Of a stretch of DNA of 64,000 bases, positions 11,862 to 20,182 are shown piece by piece; the first letter of the stretch is position 1; each line of letters opens with the position of its first letter. The notes beneath the pieces were generated by a model. The model made no database searches, was not told the origin of the DNA, and worked only from the letters and a program-made list of their open reading frames with translations. This DNA comes from Actinomycetes bacterium (lineage in GTDB: Bacteria > Actinomycetota > Thermoleophilia > BMS3ABIN01), in NCBI GenBank assembly GCA_021787475.1, contig JAJYLW010000014.1, forward strand, positions 1 through 64,000, read 5' to 3'. Both the position numbers and the translations under genes were made by a program.

Positions 11862-12284
11862 ATGGAAGAAAATAAAAAAAGGCTCAAGTGCGAGATAGTA
11901 ACGCCCGAAGGGCTCCTGGTCAGCGAGGACGTGGCCATGGTGGTGGTGCCGGGTGAGATGGGGGAGCTGGGGGTTCTGCCCCGGCACACGCCGATTGTCT
12001 CCAAGACGGTGATCGGTGAGGCTCGCATCAAGCACCTCCGGAATGAGCAGTGGGAGCACCTGGCGGTGGGGAACGGCTACGTCAAGATGCAGTTTGACCG
12101 CCTGCTGCTACTCGTGGATACGGCCGAGAAGGCCACGGACATTGATACCGGTCGGGCCCGGGAGGCGCTCAGCCGGGCAGAGAAGTGGCTGTCCCGCACC
12201 GGCGAGCCCGAAGCCGATGCCGACCGGGCGGAGCAGTCCCGGCGGCGGGCGCTCAACCGGCTCAAGGTAGCCGGAGGGAAGTGA
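11862..12284 (+). CDS. atpC: F1Fo ATP synthase subunit epsilon
   Basis: 140-aa subunit with the N-terminal beta-sandwich (C-E-I-V-T-P-E-G-L-L, PGEMGELGVLPRHTPIV) and the C-terminal helical pair that can inhibit ATP hydrolysis. It is the last gene of the atp operon and is followed by murA, an arrangement common in Actinobacteria. Confidence 0.94.
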   Translation: MEENKKRLKCEIVTPEGLLVSEDVAMVVVPGEMGELGVLPRHTPIVSKTVIGEARIKHLRNEQWEHLAVGNGYVKMQFDRLLLLVDTAEKATDIDTGRAREALSRAEKWLSRTGEPEADADRAEQSRRRALNRLKVAGGK

Positions 12285-12287
12285 TCC

Positions 12288-12392
12288 AATATTAGACATT
12301 GGACTTTCGATAGGTAATTCTGGTTCAATATCCGAAGTTGGATTTCCCGCTTGACGGGGTATCCAGTATCCATGGTCCAGCACCCAACATCC
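12288..12392 (+). repeat. Heptamer repeat region, atpC-murA spacer
   Basis: The clearest block, 12361-12392, reads ATCCAGT, ATCCATG, GTCCAGC, ACCCAAC, ATCCG in strict 7-nt phase and ends 5 nt before the murA ATG. The left part (12288-12345) has looser words such as AGACATT, GGACTTT and AATATCCG. Confidence 0.6.
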
Positions 12393-12397
12393 GTTTT

Positions 12398-13681
12398 ATG
12401 AATTCTTTTTTGATAAACGGCGGCATTCCGCTGGCAGGCAGCGTCAGGATATCGGGAGCCAAGAACTCCGCCCTGAAGCTGATGGCCGCCTCCCTCCTCA
12501 CTGAAGAAAAAACCGTGCTGCACAACGTGCCGCTCATCCAGGATGTCCTGACGATGGCGGAAGTGCTGCGGGAGCTGGGGGCCGTGGTCACGTTCGAGGA
12601 CGGCCGGGTCGAGATTGACCCCGGGGCGGAGCTGTCCCACACGGCTCCCTACGAGCTGGTGCGCAAGATGCGCGCCTCGATAATCGTGATGGGCCCGCTG
12701 GTGGCGCGGCTGGGCCGGGCGCGGGTGGCGCTGCCCGGCGGCTGCAATATTGGCCCGCGCAAGATTGATTTCCATTTAAACGGCCTGGAGAAGCTGGGGG
12801 CGAGCATTAACGTTGAGCATGGCTTCATCAACGTGGAGTCGGCGGGTCTGACTGGCGACATCATTTGCCTTGATTATCCCAGCGTCGGCGCCACCGAGAA
12901 CCTGATGATGGCCGCGGCAACGGCCCGGGGCCGCACCGTGATCGAATCGGCCGCCCGGGAGCCGGAGATCATCGACCTTGCCAAGTTCCTCACCTCGATG
13001 GGAGCCCGCATCAGCGGCGCCGGCTCCGACACGATCATCATTGACGGCGTCAGCGGGCTTGCCGGAGCCGCGCATACGGTCATGCCGGACCGCATCGAGG
13101 CTGGCACGTTTATGGCCGCGGCTGCGGTCACCGGCGGGGATATCGTCATCGAGGATCTCAATCCCCTCCACCTTGAGATATTCATCAGCAAGATGCGCGC
13201 CATCGGCGTTGAAGTCAACGAGTTTGATCACAAGGTGCGTTGCCGGGGCGGGGAAACGTATCACAGCACCGACATTGCTACCCTTCCGCATCCGGGCTTC
13301 CCCACCGATTTGCAGGCGCCGGTGATGGTGCTGCTGTCGCTGGCCCGTGGCCACAGCATCGTCACCGAGAACGTTTTTGAGAACCGGTTTGTTTTTGTTG
13401 ATGAGATAAACAGGCTCGGCGCCGATATCCGCACCAGCGGCCATCACGCCGTCGTTCATGGCGGCTGCCGGCTGGAGGGCGCCATTGTCGAGGCCCCGGA
13501 CTTGCGCGCCGGCGCCGCCCTGGTGCTGGCCGGCCTGGCGTCGGCGGGAACTACCGAAGTCAGGCGTATCGGCCACATCGACCGCGGCTATGAGAATTTC
13601 GAGCAGAAGTTGCGGGCGCTGGGGGCGGATATTCAGCGGACGCAGTCAAATGACCGTACCCCGTCGGCGGCCACCGTCTAG
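12398..13681 (+). CDS. murA: UDP-N-acetylglucosamine 1-carboxyvinyltransferase
   Basis: 427 aa. Catalyses the first committed step of peptidoglycan synthesis, enolpyruvyl transfer to UDP-GlcNAc in the cytosol. The N-terminal G-x-I-P-L-x-G-x-V-x-x-SGAKNSALKLM is conserved. The active-site loop reads LPGGCNIGPRKIDFH, containing the Cys that fosfomycin alkylates. The ATG at 12398 begins at the conserved N-terminus; the frame opens 20 codons earlier inside repeats. No ribosome site is seen, only the repeat ending CATCCG. Confidence 0.94.
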   Translation: MNSFLINGGIPLAGSVRISGAKNSALKLMAASLLTEEKTVLHNVPLIQDVLTMAEVLRELGAVVTFEDGRVEIDPGAELSHTAPYELVRKMRASIIVMGPLVARLGRARVALPGGCNIGPRKIDFHLNGLEKLGASINVEHGFINVESAGLTGDIICLDYPSVGATENLMMAAATARGRTVIESAAREPEIIDLAKFLTSMGARISGAGSDTIIIDGVSGLAGAAHTVMPDRIEAGTFMAAAAVTGGDIVIEDLNPLHLEIFISKMRAIGVEVNEFDHKVRCRGGETYHSTDIATLPHPGFPTDLQAPVMVLLSLARGHSIVTENVFENRFVFVDEINRLGADIRTSGHHAVVHGGCRLEGAIVEAPDLRAGAALVLAGLASAGTTEVRRIGHIDRGYENFEQKLRALGADIQRTQSNDRTPSAATV

Positions 13682-13711
13682 GAGCGCCGGCCAGACAAAG
13701 GAACGGTAGCG

Positions 13712-14830
13712 CTGGCAACCATCTTCGTTGTCAAATTCGGCAGCAACACCCTCACCGATGAGCAGGGCTGTCTGCGCGAGGAGGAGCTGTCGCGCAGAGT
13801 CCGGGAGATTGCGGCGCTCGTCGCGGCCGGCGCCAGGGCGCTGGTAGTAACATCGGGGGCGATTTCCTGCGGCGCCGGCCTGGTTCCAGGCGGCAGGCCC
13901 GTGGAAACCGTGGAGTTGCAGGCGGCGTCGGCCGTCGGCCAGGGGCTGCTTTATAACCGCTACCGGCGGCTGTTTGCCGGCGCCGGCATCACCACGGCCC
14001 AGGTCCTGTTAACCTCATTTGACATCGAGGCCCGCAGCCAGTATCTGAGCGCGCGCGGGACACTGGCGAAGCTGCTCGAGTGGGGCATCGTCCCCATTAT
14101 TAATGAAAACGACACGACTTCCCCCGAAGAAATCCGCTACGGCGACAACGATTTCCTGGCGGCGCAGGTGGCCATCCTCGCCAGAGCCGGCATGCTGTTG
14201 TTGCTCACCGATACAGAAGGGTTGTATACTAGTGACCCCGCCATGCACCCCAACGCCAGGCTAGTCGAAGAAGTGAGCGACTGGTCCCTGCTTGAGCAGA
14301 TTGAGGCGGGCGGAGCCGCAAGCAGCATCGGCTCCGGCGGCATGAAAAGCAAGGTCGTGGCCGCGGAGATGGCGACATCGGCCGGCATCGAGGTCGTCAT
14401 CGCCAGCGGCCTGAAGCCCGGCGCGATTACGGCCGCGGCAGCGGGTGAAAAGGTCGGCACCAGGTTCCATCCCCTCAAGTCATCCATCAGCAGCTTTAAG
14501 CTGTGGCTGAAATACGGCCGGCCCAGCAGCGGCGTCGTCATTGTGGATGCCGGCGCGGCCGCGGCCCTTCGGGAGCGGGGCGGGAGCCTGCTGGCGGCAG
14601 GGATAACCACAGTCGAGGGGGATTTTGCCGCAGGTGAAGCGGTTGACGTTTTCCGCGCCGGCGGCAGCACCCGCATCGGCAAGGGCATCAGCTCTTATTC
14701 AGCGGCGGAGCTGGAGCAGATCAAGGGCATGCAGAGCGGTGAGGTCGCCCGTCTGATGCCGCATGGGAGCGAGGAAGTTATCCACCGCGATTATTTTGTG
14801 CTGGAGACTGTTGCAAAAGGCTGCTCGTAG
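13712..14830 (+). CDS. proB: Glutamate 5-kinase, apparent CTG start
   Basis: 372 aa, normal length for a two-domain ProB: kinase domain (VVKFGSNTLTD at the N-terminus, TSGAISCGAG, NENDTTSPEEIRYGDNDFLAA, LLLLTDTEGLYT) plus a C-terminal PUA domain. It makes gamma-glutamyl phosphate for proline synthesis. No ATG, GTG or TTG exists in frame between the murA stop (13681) and 13901, and a start at 13901 would delete the nucleotide-binding strand. CTG at 13712, nine nucleotides after AAAGGA (13697-13702), is the likely initiation codon. A start-lost gene is the alternative. Confidence 0.88.
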   Translation: MATIFVVKFGSNTLTDEQGCLREEELSRRVREIAALVAAGARALVVTSGAISCGAGLVPGGRPVETVELQAASAVGQGLLYNRYRRLFAGAGITTAQVLLTSFDIEARSQYLSARGTLAKLLEWGIVPIINENDTTSPEEIRYGDNDFLAAQVAILARAGMLLLLTDTEGLYTSDPAMHPNARLVEEVSDWSLLEQIEAGGAASSIGSGGMKSKVVAAEMATSAGIEVVIASGLKPGAITAAAAGEKVGTRFHPLKSSISSFKLWLKYGRPSSGVVIVDAGAAAALRERGGSLLAAGITTVEGDFAAGEAVDVFRAGGSTRIGKGISSYSAAELEQIKGMQSGEVARLMPHGSEEVIHRDYFVLETVAKGCS

Positions 14831-14871
14831 CGCGGCCGCTACGTTGAGATGTGTTTAAGGAAGGATAAAAA

Positions 14872-16152
14872 TTGTCACCAGTTAAACCGAAGGATCAGCC
14901 GCCGGTAAAGGATCTGTGCGTCAGGGCGCAGCAGGCCTCCCGCCGGCTGGCCGGCATGTCCGGCAAGCAGAAGAACCGTGCCCTCAAGGAGATTGCTGCG
15001 GCGCTGGAGCGGCGCACAAGCGAAATCCTGCGGGAAAACCGCGATGACGTCAAAGAAGGCAAGGCTGCCCGCTTAAGCGGGGCGCTCATGGACCGGCTGA
15101 TGCTGGACGAGGACCGGATCAAGGAGATGGCCGCCGGCCTGCGCCAACTGGCCGGCCTGCCGGATCCGGTGGGGGAGGTCGTGGAGGGCAGACGGCTTCC
15201 CAATGGGCTTGAGCTTACAAAGATCCGGGTGCCGTTTGGCGTTGTTGCCGTTATTTACGAAGCGAGGCCCAATGTCACCACCGATGCCGCCGGGCTTTGC
15301 ATCAAAACCGGCAACGCCGTGATCCTCAGGGGAGGCAGCGCCTCGCTGCATTCGATTCGGATGCTGACAGAGGTGATCAGCGGCGCCCTGATTGACGCCG
15401 GTTTTCCTCCCGATACGGTGCAGTTGATTGAATCGCGTGACCGCGCCCCTTTAAAGAAGCTTCTCTCGATGAGAGAGTACGTCGATATCGTCATACCCCG
15501 CGGCGGCGAGGCGCTGAAAGAGTTTCTGATCAAGAATTCCACTATCCCGGTGATCTACGCGGCCGGCGGCAACTGCCACGTTTATGTTGACGCCAGCGCC
15601 GACCTGGAGAAAGCAGCCGCCATCGTTGTCAATGCGAAAGCGCAGCGGCCTGGAGTCTGCAACGCTGCCGAGACGCTGCTTGTCCACAAGGACGTTGCCC
15701 CTGCGTTTGCGCCCTTGATCGCCGCGGAACTGGCCGCCCGGGGTGTGAAGCTGTTTGTGACGCCGGAGTTCAGGCGGCTAGCGGGAGAAAAGACCGCGAT
15801 GGAAAAGGCGACCGACGAGCATTTCGCCACCGAGTTTCTCGATTTGAAGATAGCCGTGAAGGTTGTTGACAGCCTCGATGAAGCCGTTGAGCACATTGCC
15901 AGGTACGGCACCGGCCACTCCGAGGCGATTGTGACAGAAGAGCTGGCTGCCGCGCGCGCCTTCGCGGCGCGGGTCGATGCCGCCTGCGTTTACATCAACG
16001 CCTCCACCCGGTTCACCGACGGCGGCCAGTTCGGCATGGGCGCCGAGATTGGCATCAGCACGCAGAAGCTGCATGCCCGCGGCCCCCTCGGTTTGCGCGC
16101 GCTGACAACCACGAAATATGTGGTGATGGGGGAGGGGCAGATAAGGACATAG
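14872..16152 (+). CDS. proA: Gamma-glutamyl phosphate reductase
   Basis: 426 aa, NADPH-dependent second enzyme of proline synthesis, aldehyde dehydrogenase fold. The catalytic Cys lies in AQRPGVCNAAETLLVH; the ending GLRALTTTKYVVMGEGQIR is typical. The TTG start follows AAGGAAGGA. The stop codon TAG overlaps the first unit (AGTTCAA) of a heptamer repeat. Confidence 0.94.
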   Translation: MSPVKPKDQPPVKDLCVRAQQASRRLAGMSGKQKNRALKEIAAALERRTSEILRENRDDVKEGKAARLSGALMDRLMLDEDRIKEMAAGLRQLAGLPDPVGEVVEGRRLPNGLELTKIRVPFGVVAVIYEARPNVTTDAAGLCIKTGNAVILRGGSASLHSIRMLTEVISGALIDAGFPPDTVQLIESRDRAPLKKLLSMREYVDIVIPRGGEALKEFLIKNSTIPVIYAAGGNCHVYVDASADLEKAAAIVVNAKAQRPGVCNAAETLLVHKDVAPAFAPLIAAELAARGVKLFVTPEFRRLAGEKTAMEKATDEHFATEFLDLKIAVKVVDSLDEAVEHIARYGTGHSEAIVTEELAAARAFAARVDAACVYINASTRFTDGGQFGMGAEIGISTQKLHARGPLGLRALTTTKYVVMGEGQIRT

Positions 16153-16221
16153 TTCAAAGTCCGAGTTCAAAGTTGTTAAAATGTTTCGCCGGCCATAACT
16201 CGAAACTCGGAACTCGGGACT
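16151..16221 (+). repeat. Paired heptamer repeat, proA-nadD spacer
   Basis: AGTTCAA, AGTCCGA, GTTCAAA begins within the proA stop codon; the complementary arm AACTCGA, AACTCGG, AACTCGG, GACT (16197-16221) ends 9 nt before the nadD ATG. Both arms keep a 7-nt period. Confidence 0.65.
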
Positions 16222-16230
16222 GAGGGGTTT

Positions 16231-16830
16231 ATGAAGCTAGCCATCATGGGCGGGACCTTCAACCCGATTCATATCGGCCACCTGGTCTGCGCCGAGGAGG
16301 CCGTTTCCCAGTACGGGCTGGACCAGGTCCTGTTCATGCCCACCGGACTGCCGCCCCACAAGGAGATCCTGAATGGCGCCGGCCTGGAGGACCGCTACCG
16401 GATGTGCGCAATTGCCATTTCCGGGAACCCCCGCTTTGAAATCTCCCGGTACGAGATTGAAAAAAAGCGGGTCAGTTACACAGTTGGGACGGTCCGCCAT
16501 TTCCGCGAGCGGATGCCCGAGACCGAGCTTTTCTTCATCACGGGCGCTGATGCGGTGCTGGAGATTCTGGAATGGAAGGATCCCCGGGAGTTGCTCGCGA
16601 TGGCGACCCTGATCGCCGCCACCCGTCCCGGTTATCCCCTGAACCGGGTATCGAAGCCGCTGAGCCGGTTCCTGATAGAAAACAGGGTGAAGATCATGGA
16701 AATACCCGGAATAGGCGTCTCATCAACCATGATCAGAGGCCGTGTCTCTGGGCAAAAGTCAATCCGGTATCTCGTGTCCGAGGGCGTCCGGCAGTATATT
16801 GAGAGTGAAGGTCTCTACCGTCAAGGATAA
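16231..16830 (+). CDS. nadD: Nicotinate-nucleotide adenylyltransferase
   Basis: 199 aa, adenylates nicotinate mononucleotide in NAD synthesis. The nucleotidyltransferase signature GGTFNPIHIGHL is at 8-19 and the second motif SSTMIRGR near the C-terminus (ISSTxIR class). GAGGGG precedes the ATG. Its end overlaps the next gene by 26 nt. Confidence 0.94.
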   Translation: MKLAIMGGTFNPIHIGHLVCAEEAVSQYGLDQVLFMPTGLPPHKEILNGAGLEDRYRMCAIAISGNPRFEISRYEIEKKRVSYTVGTVRHFRERMPETELFFITGADAVLEILEWKDPRELLAMATLIAATRPGYPLNRVSKPLSRFLIENRVKIMEIPGIGVSSTMIRGRVSGQKSIRYLVSEGVRQYIESEGLYRQG

Positions 16831-18037
16831 GCGGCCTCGCAGGCATCCCGGCGCAGGCGGCCTTGCCGCCAGTCCGGTTTCGCGGAGTTCCCGCTACCGC
16901 AGCGAGAGGCTGGCCAGGCGGCGCCGGGCCAGGCAGCGGCGGCTCACTCTCTATATTCTCCTTGCCGGGTTTGCGGTTTCCGCCGCCGCGTTTGCGGCCA
17001 TATTCCTGCTGGCAAGATCAAGAGCCGCCAGCCAGGCGCCGCTTCCTGCCGCGGGCGGCGGCGGAAACGTGATTGTGACCGGCGCAGGCGCCGACGGCAA
17101 GCCAAGCCAGATCCTGCTCATGTCTCCCGGCAGCCAGGGCGGCTACAGCATTTACACGCTCCCCGTCCGGACAGTAGCCGATGCCCCCGGCCACGGCTTT
17201 CAGCTGCTGGGGGCGGTCGCCGGCCTGGGAGGTCAGCCGCTGCTCGATCAGACCGTGGCCAATCTGCTGGGTACGCCCATCCGCTACCATTTGAGTTTTG
17301 ACTGGAGCGTGGTGGAGTTTCTGGCGGCGCAAGCGGGCAGCGTTGATTTTAAAACAGACCGTCCTGTAAGCAGCGCCGACGGCTCCATCAACCTGGCTAC
17401 GGGCGACAATAACAAAGACGGCCAGGAAGCGGTATCCTGGCTGAACGCTGCCGTAAGTGACGGCAACGCCGGCCCCCGGATTCAGGCCCTCTTTTACCGC
17501 GGCCTCCATGACGCGATCATGGCCAGGACCGAGGCCGAGCGCCGCCGCCTCGCCCGGGAACTGTACCGGCGAGTCAGGACGGACATGAGCGAAGACGATT
17601 TTACCGCCTTGTTCATGGCCATGACAGAGCCCGGCAGGCCTTTCGGCGTCTGGCCCCTGCCGGTGCGGCAGGCGGGCAGCGGCGCCTCGTGGTATCTTGA
17701 GCCCCTGCCTGATGAGCTTCGGGCGCTCATGTCCGGCTCACCCGAAAACTCGACTTTCACGCTGGAAGTGCGCGGAGCCGGCGACCGGGAACTGGCCGAT
17801 GCGGTTGCCGCCCGGCTGGCGCCGCTTCGCTTCACCATGATGCCCGGAAACGGCCAGTCCGGCGCCGGTTTCGACAATACCCAGATCAGGTGCGGCAGCG
17901 ACGCGATCGGCCCCGGCAACCAGATCCACGACTTGTTGGGCAAAGGAATCGTTATCAAGGACGACACTCTCCAAAAACGGCAAATCATTGTTATTATTGG
18001 AAGTGACCTCAGTTTGCCGGACCTCCAGAAACAATAG
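16805..18037 (+). CDS. LytR-CpsA-Psr family wall protein with LytR_C domain
   Basis: About 410 aa. A very basic cytoplasmic tail (RLARRRRARQRRL), one membrane helix, then an extracytoplasmic part. LLGAVAGLGGQPLLDQTVANLLG and the following HLSFDWSVVEFLAAQ stretch resemble the LCP core that ligates glycopolymers to peptidoglycan; the C-terminal 100 residues (VRGAGDRELADAVAARL, IRCGSDA, IVIIGSDLS) match a LytR_C domain. The core is weakly conserved and some phosphate-binding arginines are not recognisable, so activity is uncertain. Position between nadD and rsfS is the usual one for LCP genes. Start GTG 16805 is a choice; the frame opens at 16742. Confidence 0.65.
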   Translation: MKVSTVKDKRPRRHPGAGGLAASPVSRSSRYRSERLARRRRARQRRLTLYILLAGFAVSAAAFAAIFLLARSRAASQAPLPAAGGGGNVIVTGAGADGKPSQILLMSPGSQGGYSIYTLPVRTVADAPGHGFQLLGAVAGLGGQPLLDQTVANLLGTPIRYHLSFDWSVVEFLAAQAGSVDFKTDRPVSSADGSINLATGDNNKDGQEAVSWLNAAVSDGNAGPRIQALFYRGLHDAIMARTEAERRRLARELYRRVRTDMSEDDFTALFMAMTEPGRPFGVWPLPVRQAGSGASWYLEPLPDELRALMSGSPENSTFTLEVRGAGDRELADAVAARLAPLRFTMMPGNGQSGAGFDNTQIRCGSDAIGPGNQIHDLLGKGIVIKDDTLQKRQIIVIIGSDLSLPDLQKQ

Positions 18038-18050
18038 CCGGGGAAAAGTA

Positions 18051-18407
18051 CTGAAAAGCGAGAAACTGATCAAAGAGATTGCCGCCGCCGCTGCCGAAAA
18101 AAAAGCGGAAGAAATCGTCATCCTGACAATGAAGGATGTTTGCTCCTTTACTGATTTCTTTGTCATCCTTACCGCCGGCAATCCCCGCCAGGCCAGAGCG
18201 ATTGCCGCAGATGTGCGCCGGCAGATGAAAAAAGCGGGCTGCTCACCGCTTCATCTAGAAGGCGAGGCCCGCAGCGACTGGATTTTGATGGATTATTTAA
18301 GCGTGGTAGTTCATATTTTCTCGCCGGCGGCACGTGATTTTTACCGCTTGGAAGTCTTGTGGAAAGACGCACCCCGCCTGGAAGTCACCGGCGTGACGGC
18401 AGGGTGA
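18051..18407 (+). CDS. rsfS: Ribosomal silencing factor RsfS
   Basis: About 118 aa from a CTG at 18051. RsfS binds L14 (uL14) and blocks 30S-50S joining in poor nutrient conditions. Visible family features are the N-terminal helix IAAAAAEKKAEEIVIL, CSFTDFFVILTAGNPRQARAIA and the WILMDYLSVVVHIF(S) core. Upstream ATG/GTG/TTG codons in frame (17988, 17997, 18003) overlap the LCP gene and would add an unrelated tail; the CTG follows GGGGA at about 8 nt and gives the family N-terminus. Confidence 0.88.
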   Translation: MKSEKLIKEIAAAAAEKKAEEIVILTMKDVCSFTDFFVILTAGNPRQARAIAADVRRQMKKAGCSPLHLEGEARSDWILMDYLSVVVHIFSPAARDFYRLEVLWKDAPRLEVTGVTAG

Positions 18408-18410
18408 GGC

Positions 18411-19421
18411 ATGAATTCGCGTGAGCGCTTCCTGGCGGTTCTCGCCGGCGAGACGCCTGACATGGTCCCGGTGGTTCCCGTCCTCGACGGCTATTTTGCG
18501 CCGAAGCTCATCGGTCGCCGCAATGACGACTGCTGGGCTGACGGCAACTGCCTGGCGGAGGCGCTGGCCGCCGCGCAACGGCAGTTTGACCACGACGGGG
18601 TGGTGGCGGAGATGGGTTTGGGGCCTGATCCCGACGTGCTGGGGTGCCGGGTCGAAATTGAGGGCAATCAGGTGCCGCTCGTGGTTGAGACGCTGGTCGA
18701 GGACGCCGGCGACCTGGCTAAAATTCCGATCCCCGATCCCTGGCGGGACGGCAAGATGGAGCCGGTCCGGCGGCTGGCGGAGCAGGTCGGCCGGGAGGCC
18801 GCCATTCTGGGATCGGTCCGCTCCCCGTTTGAGTATGCCGCCACCGTGCGCGGGCTGGCTGGTTTTTTTGCCGATTTTTACCGGGACCCTGAATTTGCGC
18901 ATCAGCTGATCGCAGCCTGCCTGCCGGCGACGCTGGCGGTGGGCAAGGCGCTGGTCCGCGCCGGGGCCGATGCGATTGTGATCAAGGATTCGTTTGCCTC
19001 CACCAGCATGATCTCCCCGGCTCATTACCGCGAATTTGCCTATCCGGCGGAAGCTGAGGCAATCGCAGCGCTGAAGGAGACAGCCCCGGTCATCCTTCAT
19101 ATCTGCCGTAACAGCCTGCCGATCTTGCCGGAAATGGCTCGCACCGGCGCCGCCGCGCTCGAGATTGACTCGCCGGTAGACCTGGAGCAGGCGCGGCAGG
19201 CGGTGGACGGAAAAGTGGTTCTTAAGGGAAACATCGACGCCGTCGCGGTCATGGAGAAGGGATCGCCTGCCGATGTGGAGAGGGCGGTGAAAGTCGCCAT
19301 GGCGGCCGCCAAGGCGGGAGGGCGGTTTATCTTAAGCACCGGCGACTCGATTCCCGCCGGTGCGCCGCTGGAAAACGTGGCCGCCCTCGTGGAGTTTGGC
19401 AGAGCGTACGGAAAGTATTAA
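18411..19421 (+). CDS. Uroporphyrinogen decarboxylase-family corrinoid methyltransferase
   Basis: 336 aa of the UroD fold in the MtaA/MtbA/CmuA-like branch. These zinc enzymes move methyl groups between a cobalamin protein and a thiol or tetrahydrofolate acceptor. HICRN (His and Cys zinc ligands), the LKGNIDAV strand and the STGDSIPAGAPLENVAAL ending are characteristic. The adjacent corrinoid protein, two nucleotides downstream, makes a methyltransferase rather than a haem decarboxylase the likely role. The methyl donor is unknown; no substrate-specific MtxB-type gene is in the window. GTGAGG precedes the ATG. Confidence 0.78.
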   Translation: MNSRERFLAVLAGETPDMVPVVPVLDGYFAPKLIGRRNDDCWADGNCLAEALAAAQRQFDHDGVVAEMGLGPDPDVLGCRVEIEGNQVPLVVETLVEDAGDLAKIPIPDPWRDGKMEPVRRLAEQVGREAAILGSVRSPFEYAATVRGLAGFFADFYRDPEFAHQLIAACLPATLAVGKALVRAGADAIVIKDSFASTSMISPAHYREFAYPAEAEAIAALKETAPVILHICRNSLPILPEMARTGAAALEIDSPVDLEQARQAVDGKVVLKGNIDAVAVMEKGSPADVERAVKVAMAAAKAGGRFILSTGDSIPAGAPLENVAALVEFGRAYGKY

Positions 19422-19423
19422 CG

Positions 19424-20059
19424 TTGGAGCTTCTGGACAGATTCAGACAGGTTTTGGTGGAGGGCGACGCCGATCAGGCCGCCCGCCTGGGCGGCGAGAT
19501 TACCGCCGCCGACCTTTCGGCGGACAGCATCCTGTCTACCCTGTCGGCGGCGATGGAGGAGGTGGGCGCCCGGTACGAGACGGGGGAATACTTCATCCCG
19601 GAGATGCTGCGCTCAGCCGCCGCCGTGGAGGCGGCGCTGCAGGTGCTGGATCCTTTCCTGTTCGAGCGAAGGGCGGACCAGGCCGGCGTCGTCGTAATCG
19701 GCACCGTCAGGGGCGACGTTCACAATATCGGCAAGAACATCATCGTCTCCGCGCTGCGGGCAGGCGGCTACAAGGTTTATGACCTGGGCGTAAATGTCTC
19801 GGCGGCGAAGTTTGCCGCCAAGGTCGGGGAGGTTGACGCCGACCTGCTGCTGCTCTCCGCCTTCACCACCTCGACAAAGCAGTCGCTCCTGGATGTGATT
19901 TCCGCCCTCGAGGCGGCCGGCCTCCGCGACCGGGTCAAAGTGGTCTCCGGCGGCGCGGCGCACTCGCCGGAGCTGGCCCGCGAGGTGGGCGTAGACGCCT
20001 TTGCCGGCGATGTCAAAAGCACGCTGGCCGTCTGCCGGGAGCTGATGGGTGGCAGTTGA
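19424..20059 (+). CDS. Corrinoid-binding protein of a methyltransferase system (MtaC/MtbC-like)
   Basis: 211 aa. Residues 1-85 form the helical cap domain (B12-binding_2 type: AMEEVGARYETGEYFIPEMLRSAA). Residues about 90-211 form the Rossmann-like cobalamin domain with GTVRGDVHNIGKNI, i.e. the DxHxxG motif whose His is the lower cobalt ligand. It would shuttle the methyl group for the UroD-type enzyme immediately upstream. TTG start, two nucleotides after that gene, so the pair is translationally linked. Confidence 0.88.
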   Translation: MELLDRFRQVLVEGDADQAARLGGEITAADLSADSILSTLSAAMEEVGARYETGEYFIPEMLRSAAAVEAALQVLDPFLFERRADQAGVVVIGTVRGDVHNIGKNIIVSALRAGGYKVYDLGVNVSAAKFAAKVGEVDADLLLLSAFTTSTKQSLLDVISALEAAGLRDRVKVVSGGAAHSPELAREVGVDAFAGDVKSTLAVCRELMGGS

Positions 20060-20142
20060 AATTGTGTGTATGCGGCGCAATTTAACTCAATTAGAGTATT
20101 GTTTATAGCATTAGTATAAGAACAGGTTTCCTGGATAAATAT

Positions 20143-20158
20143 TTGACAGCGCAGTCAA
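20143..20158. promoter_or_regulatory. Near-palindrome upstream of radical SAM gene
   Basis: TTGACAGCGCAGTCAA is a 14/16 match to its reverse complement, 25 nt before the start codon. It could be an operator, or its TTGACA a -35 box, though no good -10 follows. The spacer 20060-20182 is markedly AT-rich and holds no other feature I can support. Confidence 0.3.
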
Positions 20159-20182
20159 GGTGGAAGTTAGGGTCAGCAATAT

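Noticed and set aside
13901-14830. proB as a truncated pseudogene starting at GTG 13901
   Set aside because: Continuous, conserved coding sequence extends upstream to 13727 with the phosphate-binding segment intact; a CTG start restores normal length.
18411-19421. Haem biosynthesis uroporphyrinogen decarboxylase (hemE)
   Set aside because: Zinc-ligand HxC context and direct coupling to a corrinoid protein gene favour the methyltransferase branch; no other haem genes are nearby.
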